The notes under the pieces were generated by a model. That model searched no databases and had not been told where the DNA came from. It worked only from the letters and a program-made list of their open reading frames with translations. Shown in pieces: positions 40,639 through 50,155 of a stretch of 64,000 nt of DNA. Each line of letters opens with the position of its first letter. The stretch's first letter is position 1. Made by a program: the position numbers and the translations under genes. The stretch lies in assembly GCF_900637195.1 (NCBI RefSeq), contig NZ_LR134356.1:1798001-1862000 (forward strand). Direction: 5' to 3'. Source of the DNA: Mycolicibacterium aurum. Its GTDB lineage: Bacteria; Actinomycetota; Actinomycetes; Mycobacteriales; Mycobacteriaceae.

Positions 40639-43600
40639 TTGACGGATCTCGACACCCGACGGCCGGACCGGGACGCTTCGAAAGTCCGCTATCAACTCGG
40701 CGACCGCTTCCGCGCGGGCTCCGGTCCCGTGGTGCTGACCGGGGTGCAGGCCATCGCCCGCGCGCTGGTCGAACAACACGACCGCGACACTCGCGCCGGA
40801 CTGCGGGTGGCGACGTTCGTGTCCGGATATCAGGGCAGCCCGCTCGGCGGCGTCGACCGGATGTTGACCGGCATGCCCGACGTGCTGCGCGCGCACGACA
40901 TCACCTTCGTCCCTGGCCTGAACGAGGAACTGGCGGCGACGTCGGTGTGGGGCAGCCAGGCTCAACTGCCCGCAGACACTCTGACGCGTGACGGTGTCAT
41001 CGGTGTCTGGTACGGCAAGGGGCCCGGGCTCGACCGTGCGACAGACGCCCTCCGGCACGCAAACATGTACGGCGCCAATCCGCGCGGAGGGATGCTGCTG
41101 CTGGTGGGCGACGACCCGGCGTCGAAGTCCTCCACCGTTCCCGCGGTGAGTGAGCGGTCCCTGGCAGCCCTCGGAATTCCGGTCCTCTTCCCGCGCAACG
41201 CCCGAGAAATCGTCACGATGGCCATGCACGGCGTGGCCCTGTCCCGGGCTTCGGGGTGCGTGGTGGCGCTCAAGATCGTCGCCGACGTCGCCGACGGCGC
41301 TTGGTCTGTCGACCCGCACGACGTCGACGTCGACATCGTTGTCCCTGAAGTCTGCTGGGACGGTGCGCCTTTCGTCTACCGGCAGCGTCCGATGGCAGCT
41401 CCTGCGGCCAGTCTGGACGCCGAGGCGGACCTGTACGGCCCTCGTGCCGAGGTGGTCCGTGCGTACGGCGCGGCCAACCACCTTGACGTCATCGAGATCG
41501 ACCCGCCGCAGGCCACCGTCGGGATCGCCGCCACCGGAACGACATTCGACTCGGTGCGGCAGGCGCTGGCCGACCTCGGCGCCGATGACGTCGCCCTGCA
41601 CCAGGCAGGTGTCCGGCTGCTGAGGATCGGCATGCCCAGCCCGTTGGGCTCCGATACCGTCACGACCTTTGCCACGGGCCTCGACGAGATCCTGGTGGTC
41701 GAAGACAAGACCGCCTTCATCGAGACGCAGATCCGCGAGATCCTCTACGGCCGAGCGGGTGCGCCGCGGATCATCGGTAAGAAGGACGCCGCGGGGCGGC
41801 TGCTGATCCCCGCCGGCGGCGAACTGACGGCGGGCCGGCTGCTCGCACCGCTGCGCCGCGCGCTGCAGGGCCGCCTCGAGCTCAGGAAGCCCCCGCCGCC
41901 GCCGCTGTCGTTGGAAGTGCTTCCCGCCCAACGTGCCGCCTACTTCTGCAGCGGCTGCCCGCACAATCGCTCGACGGCGGTGCCGGAAGGATCTCTGGCG
42001 GCCGGTGGCATCGGCTGCCACACCATGGTGACGATGTCGGACCGCGCAGACAGTGCCGTCACCGGATTGACCCAGATGGGCGGTGAAGGCAGCCAGTGGA
42101 TCGGCCAGGCGCCGTTCACCGAGGTGCCCCATCTGTTCCAGAACATCGGTGACGGAACGTTCTTCCATTCCGGACAACTCGCCGTACAGGCCTGCGTCGC
42201 CGCCGGGGTGAACATCACCTACAAGGTGCTGTGGAATGAGGTCGTCGCCATGACCGGCGCCCAGCATGCCGAGGGTGCGGTGAGTGTTGCTCAGCTGACG
42301 CACAAGCTGACCGCCGAGGGTGTCGCGCAGATCATCATCTGTGCTGATGAACCCAAGCGGCACAACAGGCGTGCGCTTGCCAAGGGCACGCTGGTCTGGC
42401 ACCGCGATCGTCTCGACGAAGCCCAGAAGCGCCTGCGGGAGGTCCCCGGCGTCACCGTCCTGATCTACGACCAGCACTGCGCGGCCGATGCGCGTCGGCA
42501 ACGCAAGCGCGGCACCCTGCCCGCCCGCAGCACCCGGGTTCTGATCAACGAAGCAGTCTGCGAAGGCTGTGGGGACTGCGGCGTCAAGTCGAATTGCCTG
42601 TCGGTGCAGCCGGTGGACACCGAGTTCGGCCGCAAGACCCGGATCGACCAGACCTCGTGCAATACCGATTACAGCTGCCTCGACGGGGACTGCCCGTCGT
42701 TCGTCACCGTCGAGGTGCGGCCGGAGAAGAAGCGCCGACGTCGCGCCGTCCCGACACCGCCGGCGGTGCCCGATGTCGACGCCGAGGCCGTGACAGCCAC
42801 GCACAACGTGTTTTTCGCCGGGATCGGCGGTACCGGCATCGTCACCGTGAACCAGGTGCTGGCGACCGCCGCGCTGAGGGCGGGCTACGACGTCGAGAGC
42901 CTGGATCAGATCGGGCTGAGCCAGAAGGCGGGTCCTGTCGTCTCCCACTTGCGGTTCTCCGCCGGCAGGCTGGATCCCTCCAACCGGCTGACCCCCGGCA
43001 CCGCGGACTGCATCGTGGCCTTCGACCTGCTCGCTGCCGCGGATGCAAAGAACCTCGGCTACGGCGACGCGAGCACAACGGTCTCCGTCGCGTCCACGAG
43101 CAAGACCCCCACCGGCGCCATGGTGTACGACAAGACCATCAGCTACCCGGAGACGCCGTACCTGCTCCAGCGCCTCGGGCAGGTGTCGCGCAGCGTGCAC
43201 TCATTCGACGCGCTGGCAGCGGCCCAGACGTTCTTCGGAGACACCGCCGCCGCGAACTTCCTGTTGATCGGTGCGGCGTATCAGACGGGCGCACTGGGTA
43301 TTCCGGCGGCGGCGATCGAAGAGGCCATCGGGATCAACGGGGTCGCCGTCGATACCAACGTCGCCGCGTTCCGCTGGGGGCGCGTCGCGATCGCGGACCC
43401 GGCGCACTTCCATGACCACGCCTTCCCGGCGGTTGAGGGCCGGACCGCGCCGCCGCCCGCACGCGTCCTTGAGGGCGCGACGTTCTCGGGCCACGTCGGC
43501 GACCTGATCACACGACGGACGGCCGACCTCATCGCATTCCAGAATGAGAAGGTGGCCCGCAGCTATGTGACTCTGCTGCAGGCAATCTGGGATGCCGAGC

Positions 43601-44097
43601 GCGCACTCGGCGACCGCACCGAGTTCAGTGAGGCGGTGGCGAAGGGCCTCTTCAAGTTCACCGCGTACAAGGACGAGTACGAGGTGGCGCGACTGCTTAC
43701 CGATCCGCGGTTCCTTGCCGCCGTGAGCTCCGAGATCCCGGAAGGGGAGAAGCTGACCTACAAGCTTCATCCGCCGACGCTGAGGGCCTTGGGGCGTACG
43801 AAGAAGATCGGTCTCGGTCCGAGGAGTCACGTGGCCCTTCGCGTCCTGGCCAAGGGGAAGCGGCTGCGGGGAACCAGATTCGATCCATTCGGCTATGCCC
43901 ACGTCCGCAGGATCGAACGGCAGATCCTCGCCGAGTACACCGACATCGTGACCACGCTTGCTGCGGAGCTCGATCCGGACAACTACGACCGCGCCGTCGC
44001 CATCGCAGGGTTGCCGGACATGGTGCGTGGCTACGAGAACATCAAACTGGCCAGTGTCGAGGAATACCGCGGGCGACTGCGCGATCTGGGGGTCTAA
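40639..44097 (+). CDS. Indolepyruvate ferredoxin oxidoreductase, single-chain
   Basis: A large 2-oxoacid:ferredoxin oxidoreductase (about 1152 residues) that decarboxylates aryl- or branched 2-oxoacids from amino-acid breakdown to acyl-CoA and reduces ferredoxin. Thiamine-diphosphate domains come first (with SGYQGSPLGGVDRML and later MGGEGSQWIGQAPF). A four-cysteine iron-sulphur segment follows, CEGCGDCGVKSNC from residue 641, then more cysteines at 674, 680 and 685. The gamma domain begins near IGGTGIVTVNQVL (about 728). TTG 40639 gives the expected N-terminus with AAGGTGG upstream, but an ATG near 40579 or 40585 cannot be excluded. Its stop overlaps the convergent cutinase gene by 4 bp. Confidence 0.88.
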   Translation: MTDLDTRRPDRDASKVRYQLGDRFRAGSGPVVLTGVQAIARALVEQHDRDTRAGLRVATFVSGYQGSPLGGVDRMLTGMPDVLRAHDITFVPGLNEELAATSVWGSQAQLPADTLTRDGVIGVWYGKGPGLDRATDALRHANMYGANPRGGMLLLVGDDPASKSSTVPAVSERSLAALGIPVLFPRNAREIVTMAMHGVALSRASGCVVALKIVADVADGAWSVDPHDVDVDIVVPEVCWDGAPFVYRQRPMAAPAASLDAEADLYGPRAEVVRAYGAANHLDVIEIDPPQATVGIAATGTTFDSVRQALADLGADDVALHQAGVRLLRIGMPSPLGSDTVTTFATGLDEILVVEDKTAFIETQIREILYGRAGAPRIIGKKDAAGRLLIPAGGELTAGRLLAPLRRALQGRLELRKPPPPPLSLEVLPAQRAAYFCSGCPHNRSTAVPEGSLAAGGIGCHTMVTMSDRADSAVTGLTQMGGEGSQWIGQAPFTEVPHLFQNIGDGTFFHSGQLAVQACVAAGVNITYKVLWNEVVAMTGAQHAEGAVSVAQLTHKLTAEGVAQIIICADEPKRHNRRALAKGTLVWHRDRLDEAQKRLREVPGVTVLIYDQHCAADARRQRKRGTLPARSTRVLINEAVCEGCGDCGVKSNCLSVQPVDTEFGRKTRIDQTSCNTDYSCLDGDCPSFVTVEVRPEKKRRRRAVPTPPAVPDVDAEAVTATHNVFFAGIGGTGIVTVNQVLATAALRAGYDVESLDQIGLSQKAGPVVSHLRFSAGRLDPSNRLTPGTADCIVAFDLLAAADAKNLGYGDASTTVSVASTSKTPTGAMVYDKTISYPETPYLLQRLGQVSRSVHSFDALAAAQTFFGDTAAANFLLIGAAYQTGALGIPAAAIEEAIGINGVAVDTNVAAFRWGRVAIADPAHFHDHAFPAVEGRTAPPPARVLEGATFSGHVGDLITRRTADLIAFQNEKVARSYVTLLQAIWDAERALGDRTEFSEAVAKGLFKFTAYKDEYEVARLLTDPRFLAAVSSEIPEGEKLTYKLHPPTLRALGRTKKIGLGPRSHVALRVLAKGKRLRGTRFDPFGYAHVRRIERQILAEYTDIVTTLAAELDPDNYDRAVAIAGLPDMVRGYENIKLASVEEYRGRLRDLGV

Positions 44098-44774
44098 ACC
44101 CGCTGCTGCACGTGTTTGGTGATCCACTGCGCGGCAAGCTTGACCAGCCCCGACTGCGGATAGCGGACGTGGGCATCGAAATCGTCACCGCGCGAACAGA
44201 TCGGATCCCCTGTGTTGCACAGGTCTGCGGTGCGTGACCCGAAGTCGGGGCTCAGCAGTGTCAGCGGCTTGCCGATCCGTGCCGACGGATTTCCGAAGAC
44301 GGCGACGGCGGCGACGCGCGGCACGACTGCCAGCGGAAGTGGCGCGGTGTAGCCGAATCCCGGGATCGGTGCGGTGGTGACGACGTCGATGACCGCGGCA
44401 CCTTGCGAGTAGCCGCCCAACACGATCTTGCTGTCCGGGCACGTCGCGGCGATGTTCTGGATCCGCCTGCTGGCGTCGTTGGCTCCGGCGGCCACCTGGG
44501 TGAAGTCCCACGTTGCCGGATACTTCACCGCGTACGTGCCGATCGACTTGCCTTTGACCATCGGACGCAGCGTGTCCACCAGGGACTTGCCCACGACGCC
44601 GAGGCCGGCAGGCTCGTCGGTGCCGCGTGCGAAGACGACCTCGATGTCATGGCAGTCCGGTGCGGCGGCCGCCGGCGCAGCCACGGGCAGACCCGCAACC
44701 GTCAGTGCGGCAACAGCATAGGAAGCGGCGATTGCCGTCCGGAGCATGCGCACACGGGTGATGCCGACAGCCAC
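44094..44774 (-). CDS. Secreted cutinase-family esterase (second copy)
   Basis: A 226-residue secreted serine esterase. A signal peptide (residues 1 to about 38, ending VAAPAAAAPD) is followed directly by the cutinase fold, with no proline-rich linker. Ser123 lies in GGYSQGAA, the Asp in a CNTGDPICSRGDD segment and the His in DAHVRYPQ. GTG 44774 was chosen because GAGGAGAGG lies just upstream and gives a normal signal peptide; a longer frame runs to 44894. It is a paralogue of the gene at 15210-16022. Confidence 0.9.
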   Translation of the reverse strand: MAVGITRVRMLRTAIAASYAVAALTVAGLPVAAPAAAAPDCHDIEVVFARGTDEPAGLGVVGKSLVDTLRPMVKGKSIGTYAVKYPATWDFTQVAAGANDASRRIQNIAATCPDSKIVLGGYSQGAAVIDVVTTAPIPGFGYTAPLPLAVVPRVAAVAVFGNPSARIGKPLTLLSPDFGSRTADLCNTGDPICSRGDDFDAHVRYPQSGLVKLAAQWITKHVQQRV

Positions 44775-44928
44775 GGGCCTCTCCTCGACCTGACGCGGTG
44801 AACGAGCGATGTCGACCACTGTGTACCCACCAGTCACATTTTTCACTCCGGTAACAGTCTCACCAGGGTAGCGCGGCGAGGCCTGCTGTCGCATGACACC
44901 GCGTTGAGCAGGGCAGATGGTGCCGCGA

Positions 44929-45477
44929 TCAATCGTGCTGCGGTGAAGGACGGAGCAGAGAGAAGAACTCGAAGGACGGGTCGTCGGCGGCCATGCTGCC
45001 GGCGGGGGTGTCCCGGGTGACGGGATGGCGGAGATCCCTTATCGACGGGTCGTGCACCTGTGCCCAGTCGGTCACGATGGCGCGCTCGGCGATCCGCCAC
45101 GTCGCGTCGCGCTTCTCGTACCTGTCCAGGTAGCGCCCACCCACGACGACGTCGACGTCGTGGTCGCCGGCCATGAAGGTGTGCGTGGCGATCGTGTAGA
45201 TCTCGCCTTCGGCGACGTCGCCGTCGACCGCGAAGTTGGCGGTGGTGACGTGGTGCTGCATCGATCGCAGGTAGGGGCGCGCCGCCACCATCTGATCGAT
45301 GAAGTCGCCCACCGGACCGGAGGAGAAGCTCCCGTGGGCATCGGCGGCATCGGGATGATAGAGACCGCGCAGCGCGGCGAAGTCGCCCCGGTCGACGGCG
45401 CGGCAGTATCGGTGCGCGAGCTTGCGGAGCTGATGTTCGTCGATCATCTCCTGCACCAGTGCGTCGGTGTGCGTCAT
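44929..45477 (-). CDS. SnoaL-like/NTF2-family protein
   Basis: A 182-residue small alpha+beta-barrel protein. The helical start (LRKLAHRYCRAVDRGDFAALRGLYHPDA, in part) and the barrel segments (EIYTIATHTFMAG, VVGGRYLDRYEKRDATWRIAER) match the SnoaL-like ring-hydroxylation or dehydratase type of fold. Whether it is an enzyme is unclear. It is the last gene of a leftward unit with an APH-like and a luciferase-like monooxygenase gene, 22 bp after the former. Confidence 0.82.
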   Translation of the reverse strand: MTHTDALVQEMIDEHQLRKLAHRYCRAVDRGDFAALRGLYHPDAADAHGSFSSGPVGDFIDQMVAARPYLRSMQHHVTTANFAVDGDVAEGEIYTIATHTFMAGDHDVDVVVGGRYLDRYEKRDATWRIAERAIVTDWAQVHDPSIRDLRHPVTRDTPAGSMAADDPSFEFFSLLRPSPQHD

Positions 45478-45499
45478 CTCGATCGGCCTTTCTCTGCGC

Positions 45500-46348
45500 T
45501 CAGTCCTGCACAGCCTTGGCGATGGTTGCGTAGCTGGTCAACGCCGTCGCGTCGGCACGTCCATCGGCCAGTTCGCGGGTCCACGCGTGCACCACCCGGA
45601 TCAGCGTCCAGGCCCGCGCACGGTCCTCGTCGAGGCCGGCGGCGTCGACGAGCGTGTAGAAGCGGCGGCGGACGCCATCTCGGATGCCACTGCGGACAGT
45701 CCCGTCGAGGTCGTCCCAGCGGTGCCACAACATCGGCGCCAACTCGTAGTGCGGATCCCCGTTCATCGGGTGCGGAGAGATCGCCAGCCAGGGACTGCGA
45801 TCGGCGGCGAGCACAGTGCCGTAATGGAGGTTGCCGTGCAGCACGACGTCGGAGGCTGCGTCGGTCGTCAGGTCGCGGCTGAGCGCCGCCACCTGTTCCA
45901 CGAGCCGGTGAGGAATCGCCGCGCCCCGGGGCAGCTCCCCGAGCGTGTCCGCCCACTGCGTCACATACGAACTGACGGAACGTAACTGAGGCATCGGCGA
46001 GACGTGCAGGCGGCGGTAGAGCCCGCTCACGATCGCACACGCCTCGGTGTCGGACACGCTCGCCAGGCTGTGTGAATGTGCCCGCTCCACGAGCACGGCG
46101 TGCTGTGGCGGGTCGGCGCGCAGCAACCGCACCGCCCCGTCGCCACCCCAGCGCCGCAGCACGAGATGTTCGTGTTCGGAGCCGTGGCCGTCGCGACCGA
46201 TCTTGAGAACCGCCGCGGCGCCCCCGGAGGTGAGCACGGGTACCACCAGTGACCCGGCGGTCTCCCGGGTCGGTCCGTCGATGCGAAGGTCCCACTGCTC
46301 GAGGTGGAGCTGCACGGCGCGTGCGACGTCGCGATGACCTTCGGTCAT
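45500..46348 (-). CDS. APH(6)-like phosphotransferase with altered catalytic residues
   Basis: A 282-residue protein of the aminoglycoside/hydroxyurea phosphotransferase family. The ATP-lysine region reads AAVLKIGRDG. The catalytic loop, normally HGDLHxxN, reads HGNLHYGTVL, so the catalytic Asp is Asn and the metal Asn is Thr. The next motif, normally IDPKG-like, reads ISPHPMNGDP. Normal kinase activity is therefore doubtful; it may be a binding protein or use other residues. The ATG at 46348 fits the family N-terminus. It lies between a luciferase-like monooxygenase gene 20 bp upstream and a SnoaL-like gene 22 bp downstream. Confidence 0.78.
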   Translation of the reverse strand: MTEGHRDVARAVQLHLEQWDLRIDGPTRETAGSLVVPVLTSGGAAAVLKIGRDGHGSEHEHLVLRRWGGDGAVRLLRADPPQHAVLVERAHSHSLASVSDTEACAIVSGLYRRLHVSPMPQLRSVSSYVTQWADTLGELPRGAAIPHRLVEQVAALSRDLTTDAASDVVLHGNLHYGTVLAADRSPWLAISPHPMNGDPHYELAPMLWHRWDDLDGTVRSGIRDGVRRRFYTLVDAAGLDEDRARAWTLIRVVHAWTRELADGRADATALTSYATIAKAVQD

Positions 46349-46368
46349 GAAATACGTTTCAGGATGAC

Positions 46369-47535
46369 CTAATTCGCAGCCGGTGTCTGCTTTGCCTGCT
46401 GTTCGGCGGCATGGTCTTCGATGGCCTTGCCGATCGCGTGGGCCGCCTGGTCGACGAACGAGCGACCGCTGCCGGTGACCCAGTCCCGCGAGGCGACCGG
46501 ACCGGTGAGCTGGCCGGTGAAGTGGGGTATCACGTACTGCGCGAACAGCTCGTAGCTGTGCAGCTTCGCCGCCGGGTCGGCCCAGTCGTGGTCGAACAAC
46601 AGGAACGCGCCGAAGCCACCGTTGCTCGCCTCGACCAACTCCTCGATCTTGGCGATCGCGTCGGCTGGGGTGCCGATCACGGCGAACCCGGACTCGCGGT
46701 TGTTGGCGATGATCTCCGCCGCCGTGTCGCCCTGTACCGGACCGGCGGGCAGGATGTGGGCGAAGTACCGCGAGAACTCCGCAATCCCGTACTCGACGTC
46801 GCGCTCCGCCTGTTCGCGCGTGTCGGCGAGGTGCATCGGACCCACCAGCCGCCACTTCGACCGGTCCGCGATGTGGCCGTTCTCCAGGGCGACTTCTTCC
46901 CAGGTGTTCCAGTGCTGGGCCAGCAGATCCATCCCCTGCTTGGCGGTGGCGGCAATCGACAGCATGCCGATGCCGTGCCGGCCGGCACCCCGCGGCCCGG
47001 TGGGCGAGAACGACGCCGCGACCGCGACGTCGAAGCACGGGTCGCTGTACGGCTTCAGCTGAAGTCGTGCGTCCTGCAGGGTGAAGCCGTCCGTGCGCAT
47101 CGTGACGGTCTCTCCCCGGAGCAGGCGCATGATCGCGTCGAGGCTCTGCTCCATGCGCGGCCGTTGTTCGTCGGCGGGGATCCCGAGCATGTGAGCGTCC
47201 GAGGTGAGCTGACCCGGACCGCAGCCGAGCATCACGCGGCCTCTGGTCAGGTGGTCGAGCAGAACCATGCGATCGGCCAGCATCAACGGGTTGTGGTACG
47301 GCAACGAGCTGACGCCCGTGCCGAGCTTGATGTGCTTGGTGCGTTCGGCTGCGACACCGAGGAAAACCTCGGGGGACGCGATGATCTCGAAACCCGCCGA
47401 GTGGTGCTCGCCGACCCACGCCTCCTGGAAACCGAGTCGGTCCATCGCCACGATCAGGTCGAGGTCCCGCTCCAGGGCCAGGGTGGGGTTCTGTCCGACG
47501 GGATGAAACGGGGCCATGAAGTTTCCGAAGCGCAT
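46369..47535 (-). CDS. Luciferase-like flavin monooxygenase (limonene 1,2-monooxygenase type)
   Basis: A 388-residue LLM-class flavin-dependent oxidoreductase. The N-terminus (MRFGNFMAPFHPVGQNP) and EAWVGEHHSAGFE are typical, with the flavin-site region LGCGPGQLTSDAHMLG. Length and pattern fit the limonene 1,2-monooxygenase subgroup, which uses FMN with a separate reductase. An F420-dependent role cannot be excluded. It is the first gene of a leftward unit with the APH-like and SnoaL-like genes, so the three may handle one substrate. Confidence 0.85.
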   Translation of the reverse strand: MRFGNFMAPFHPVGQNPTLALERDLDLIVAMDRLGFQEAWVGEHHSAGFEIIASPEVFLGVAAERTKHIKLGTGVSSLPYHNPLMLADRMVLLDHLTRGRVMLGCGPGQLTSDAHMLGIPADEQRPRMEQSLDAIMRLLRGETVTMRTDGFTLQDARLQLKPYSDPCFDVAVAASFSPTGPRGAGRHGIGMLSIAATAKQGMDLLAQHWNTWEEVALENGHIADRSKWRLVGPMHLADTREQAERDVEYGIAEFSRYFAHILPAGPVQGDTAAEIIANNRESGFAVIGTPADAIAKIEELVEASNGGFGAFLLFDHDWADPAAKLHSYELFAQYVIPHFTGQLTGPVASRDWVTGSGRSFVDQAAHAIGKAIEDHAAEQQAKQTPAAN

Positions 47536-47662
47536 CTACACATTCTGGACCGAAGAGGCGGCCCGGCGTGGCGAGATGGGCACCGGCAGGCATCGATCGA
47601 CCACAACCGGGTATCTGTGACACGGCCATCGGGCCTATGGGGGATCGACAGGGGGCGAACAC

Positions 47663-49021
47663 ATGTCTTCGGACACGATCGACACGGCCGGGACGCAGAC
47701 AAAGCTGGCGCGCAAGATCACCGGCCCGTTGCTGTTCCTGTTCATTCTCGGCGACGTACTCGGCGCCGGCATCTACGCGCTGATGGGGGAGCTGTCCGCG
47801 CAGGTCGGTGGGGTGCTGTGGGCTCCGCTGGCGGTGGCACTGCTGCTGGCGCTACTTACCGCCGGGTCCTACGCCGAACTCGTGACCAAGTATCCGCGCG
47901 CCGGCGGCGCGGCGGTGTTCGCCGAGCGGGCCTTCGGGAAACCGATCGTCTCGTTCCTGGTGGGATTCAGCATGCTCGCTGCCGGTGTGACGAGCGCAGC
48001 CGGTCTGGCGCTCGCGTTCGGCGGCGACTACCTCGCGACGTTCATCGACGTCCCCGCGGTCCTCGCGGCGGTGGTGTTCCTCCTTCTGGTGGCGTGCCTG
48101 AACGCCCGCGGGATCAGCGAATCGCTCAAGAGCAATGTCGTGATGACGGTCATCGAACTCTCGGGTCTGGTTCTCGTCATCGCCGTCGTGGCGCTGATGG
48201 TCGGCGGCGGGAACGGTGACGTCGGGCGCGCCGGCGAGTTCCCCGACGCAACCTCGCCGGGACTGGCCATCCTCGGTGGCGCGATTCTCGCGTACTACTC
48301 CTTCGTCGGTTTCGAGACGTCGGCCAATGTCATCGAGGAGGTCAAGGATCCGAGCCGGGTGTATCCGCGGGCGCTGTTCGGTGCGCTGATCACCGCGGGA
48401 CTGGTGTACGTCCTGGTCGGTCTGGCAAGCGCGATCGCGCTTCCGTCCGAGGAGCTTTCGCAGTCCACCGGCCCGCTCCTGGATGTCGTGAAAGCCTCAG
48501 GCGCAGGAGTTCCGGAGTGGCTGTTCAGCCTGATCGCGCTGGTGGCCGTCGCGAACGGCGCCCTGCTGACGATGATCATGTCCAGCCGCCTGGCCTTCGG
48601 GATGGCCGAACAAGGGCTGCTGCCAAGTGCTCTCGCGCGGGTGCTGCCCAACCGCCGCACCCCCTGGGTCGCGATCGTCGCCACGACGGTGGTCGCGATG
48701 CTGCTCACGCTGATCGGAGATCTGTCGACTCTCGCCGAGACCGTGGTGCTGCTTCTACTGGTCGTGTTCCTCTCGGCCAACGTCTCGGTACTGGTCCTGC
48801 GGCGCGACCGTGTCGCCCACGATCACTTCCGCGTCTGGACCTTCGTGCCGGTTCTCGGCATCGGATCATGTGTGCTGCTGCTGACGCAGCAGAGCGCGAC
48901 GGTGTGGCTGCTGGCTGCGGCGCTGCTCGCGGCGGGCGTCGCGCTGTACTTCGTGGCGAGAAAATTCGCCGGCCGACCGGAGCAGGACGCGACCGAGACT
49001 GCGAGGCCCGACCGGCCCTAG
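47663..49021 (+). CDS. APC-family amino-acid permease
   Basis: A 452-residue membrane transporter with about twelve helices. The first helix carries the conserved unwound segment GDVLGAGIYALMG (about residues 30-42), and helix 6 reads AYYSFVGFETSANVIEEVKDP, both typical of the APC superfamily. Substrate is probably an amino acid or polyamine. It is divergent from the monooxygenase operon. A GGGTAT at 47609-47614 lacks a proper -35, so SigF control is not claimed. Confidence 0.88.
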   Translation: MSSDTIDTAGTQTKLARKITGPLLFLFILGDVLGAGIYALMGELSAQVGGVLWAPLAVALLLALLTAGSYAELVTKYPRAGGAAVFAERAFGKPIVSFLVGFSMLAAGVTSAAGLALAFGGDYLATFIDVPAVLAAVVFLLLVACLNARGISESLKSNVVMTVIELSGLVLVIAVVALMVGGGNGDVGRAGEFPDATSPGLAILGGAILAYYSFVGFETSANVIEEVKDPSRVYPRALFGALITAGLVYVLVGLASAIALPSEELSQSTGPLLDVVKASGAGVPEWLFSLIALVAVANGALLTMIMSSRLAFGMAEQGLLPSALARVLPNRRTPWVAIVATTVVAMLLTLIGDLSTLAETVVLLLLVVFLSANVSVLVLRRDRVAHDHFRVWTFVPVLGIGSCVLLLTQQSATVWLLAAALLAAGVALYFVARKFAGRPEQDATETARPDRP

Positions 49022-49109
49022 GAGGGCGGGTGCCGCGGACGCGGCGTGAGCCTGGCGACAACCTGTGTGAACAGGTTTGCGATTCGGCGGTGAGTGGAAT
49101 AATGCGGCA

Positions 49110-49778
49110 ATGCCGCAGTCCGACCCGTCCCCCGGACCCGAGCTGGACGAACTCCTGCGGTCGAGAGGCGACCTGAACGTCGGTAGCTTCCGGTTCTGGT
49201 TCGTCGGGCAGCGATGGGAATGGTCGGACGAGGTCGCGCGCATGCACGGTTATGAACCCGGCACGGTGACGCCCACCACCGAGTTGCTGCTCGCCCACAA
49301 ACACCCCGACGACAGGCGACACGTGCAGGAATTGTTGGACCAGGCGCTGCATTCGGGCAGGCCGTTTTCCAGCAGGCACCGCTTTCTCGACAGGCAGGAC
49401 CGCGAACACACCGTCCTCGTGCTGGCCGACAGGATGCTCGCCGACGACGGCGCCGTGGTGGGTACGGAGGGCTACTACGTAGACCTGACCCACACGCTCG
49501 ATGATGCGCGCCGTGATGCCCTCAGCAGCTCGCTGCCCGATCTGTTCGCCGCGCGCGCCGCGATCGAACAGGCCAAAGGGGCGCTGATGCTGGTCTACGG
49601 AGTGGGCGACGATCAGGCCTTCGAGCTGCTGCAGTGGCGATCGCAGGAGACCAACACCAAGCTGCGCACGCTGGCCGCCCAGGTGGTTGCGGCGTTCCCC
49701 ACGCTGCAGATACGCCAGGATGACCTGCGGCGCCAATTCGATCACCTTCTGTTGACCGTGCACCGGCGCACCGAGTGA
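49110..49778 (+). CDS. PAS-ANTAR protein, first gene of the signalling operon
   Basis: A 222-residue cytoplasmic regulator. Residues about 25-125 form a PAS domain (FRFWFVGQRWEWSDEVARMHGYEPG, in part). Residues about 148-205 form an ANTAR domain (ARAAIEQAKGALMLVYGVGDDQAFELL), which binds nascent RNA hairpins to prevent termination. The ATG 49110 was preferred to the upstream GTG because it starts a normal N-terminus. It begins an operon with a STAS protein (15 bp downstream) and the giant sensor. Control of target transcripts by antitermination is inferred. Confidence 0.85.
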   Translation: MPQSDPSPGPELDELLRSRGDLNVGSFRFWFVGQRWEWSDEVARMHGYEPGTVTPTTELLLAHKHPDDRRHVQELLDQALHSGRPFSSRHRFLDRQDREHTVLVLADRMLADDGAVVGTEGYYVDLTHTLDDARRDALSSSLPDLFAARAAIEQAKGALMLVYGVGDDQAFELLQWRSQETNTKLRTLAAQVVAAFPTLQIRQDDLRRQFDHLLLTVHRRTE

Positions 49779-49793
49779 GGGGCGACGGGACGC

Positions 49794-50155
49794 GTGGGAC
49801 TTCTCGACATCGTGCGCGACGTTCGCGACGTCGCGGTCGTGCTGCGGGCCGAAGGCGACGTGGACTCGAGCACCGCCGACGCCCTGATGACCGCATTGGA
49901 CGCCGCTGTGGTTGAGGCGCAAGCGCATCCAGCCAGAGTGCTGATCGTCGAGCTGGACGGTGTCACCTACTTCGGCAGTGCCGGGCTGAACGCGTTGATC
50001 GGCTGCGCCGAACGCGGCAGCGCACATGGCGTCGCGGTGCGTCTGGTGGCCACCAACCCGGAGGTGACGCGTCCGATCGAAGTCACCAGACTCGACTCGG
50101 TGCTGCCGCCCCACCGCAGCGTGGCCGATGCTCTGTCCTCGGCAGACGGGCCGCA

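Noticed and set aside
40570..43200. Long antisense open frame (876 residues) opposite the indolepyruvate oxidoreductase
   Set aside because: Composition is Arg/Gly/His-rich with no recognisable motif; it is the usual mirror frame of a high-GC gene whose sense strand has clear domains.
47591..47614. SigF promoter before the APC permease
   Set aside because: GGGTAT is present but no GTTT lies 15-17 nt upstream (GGCAT is the closest).
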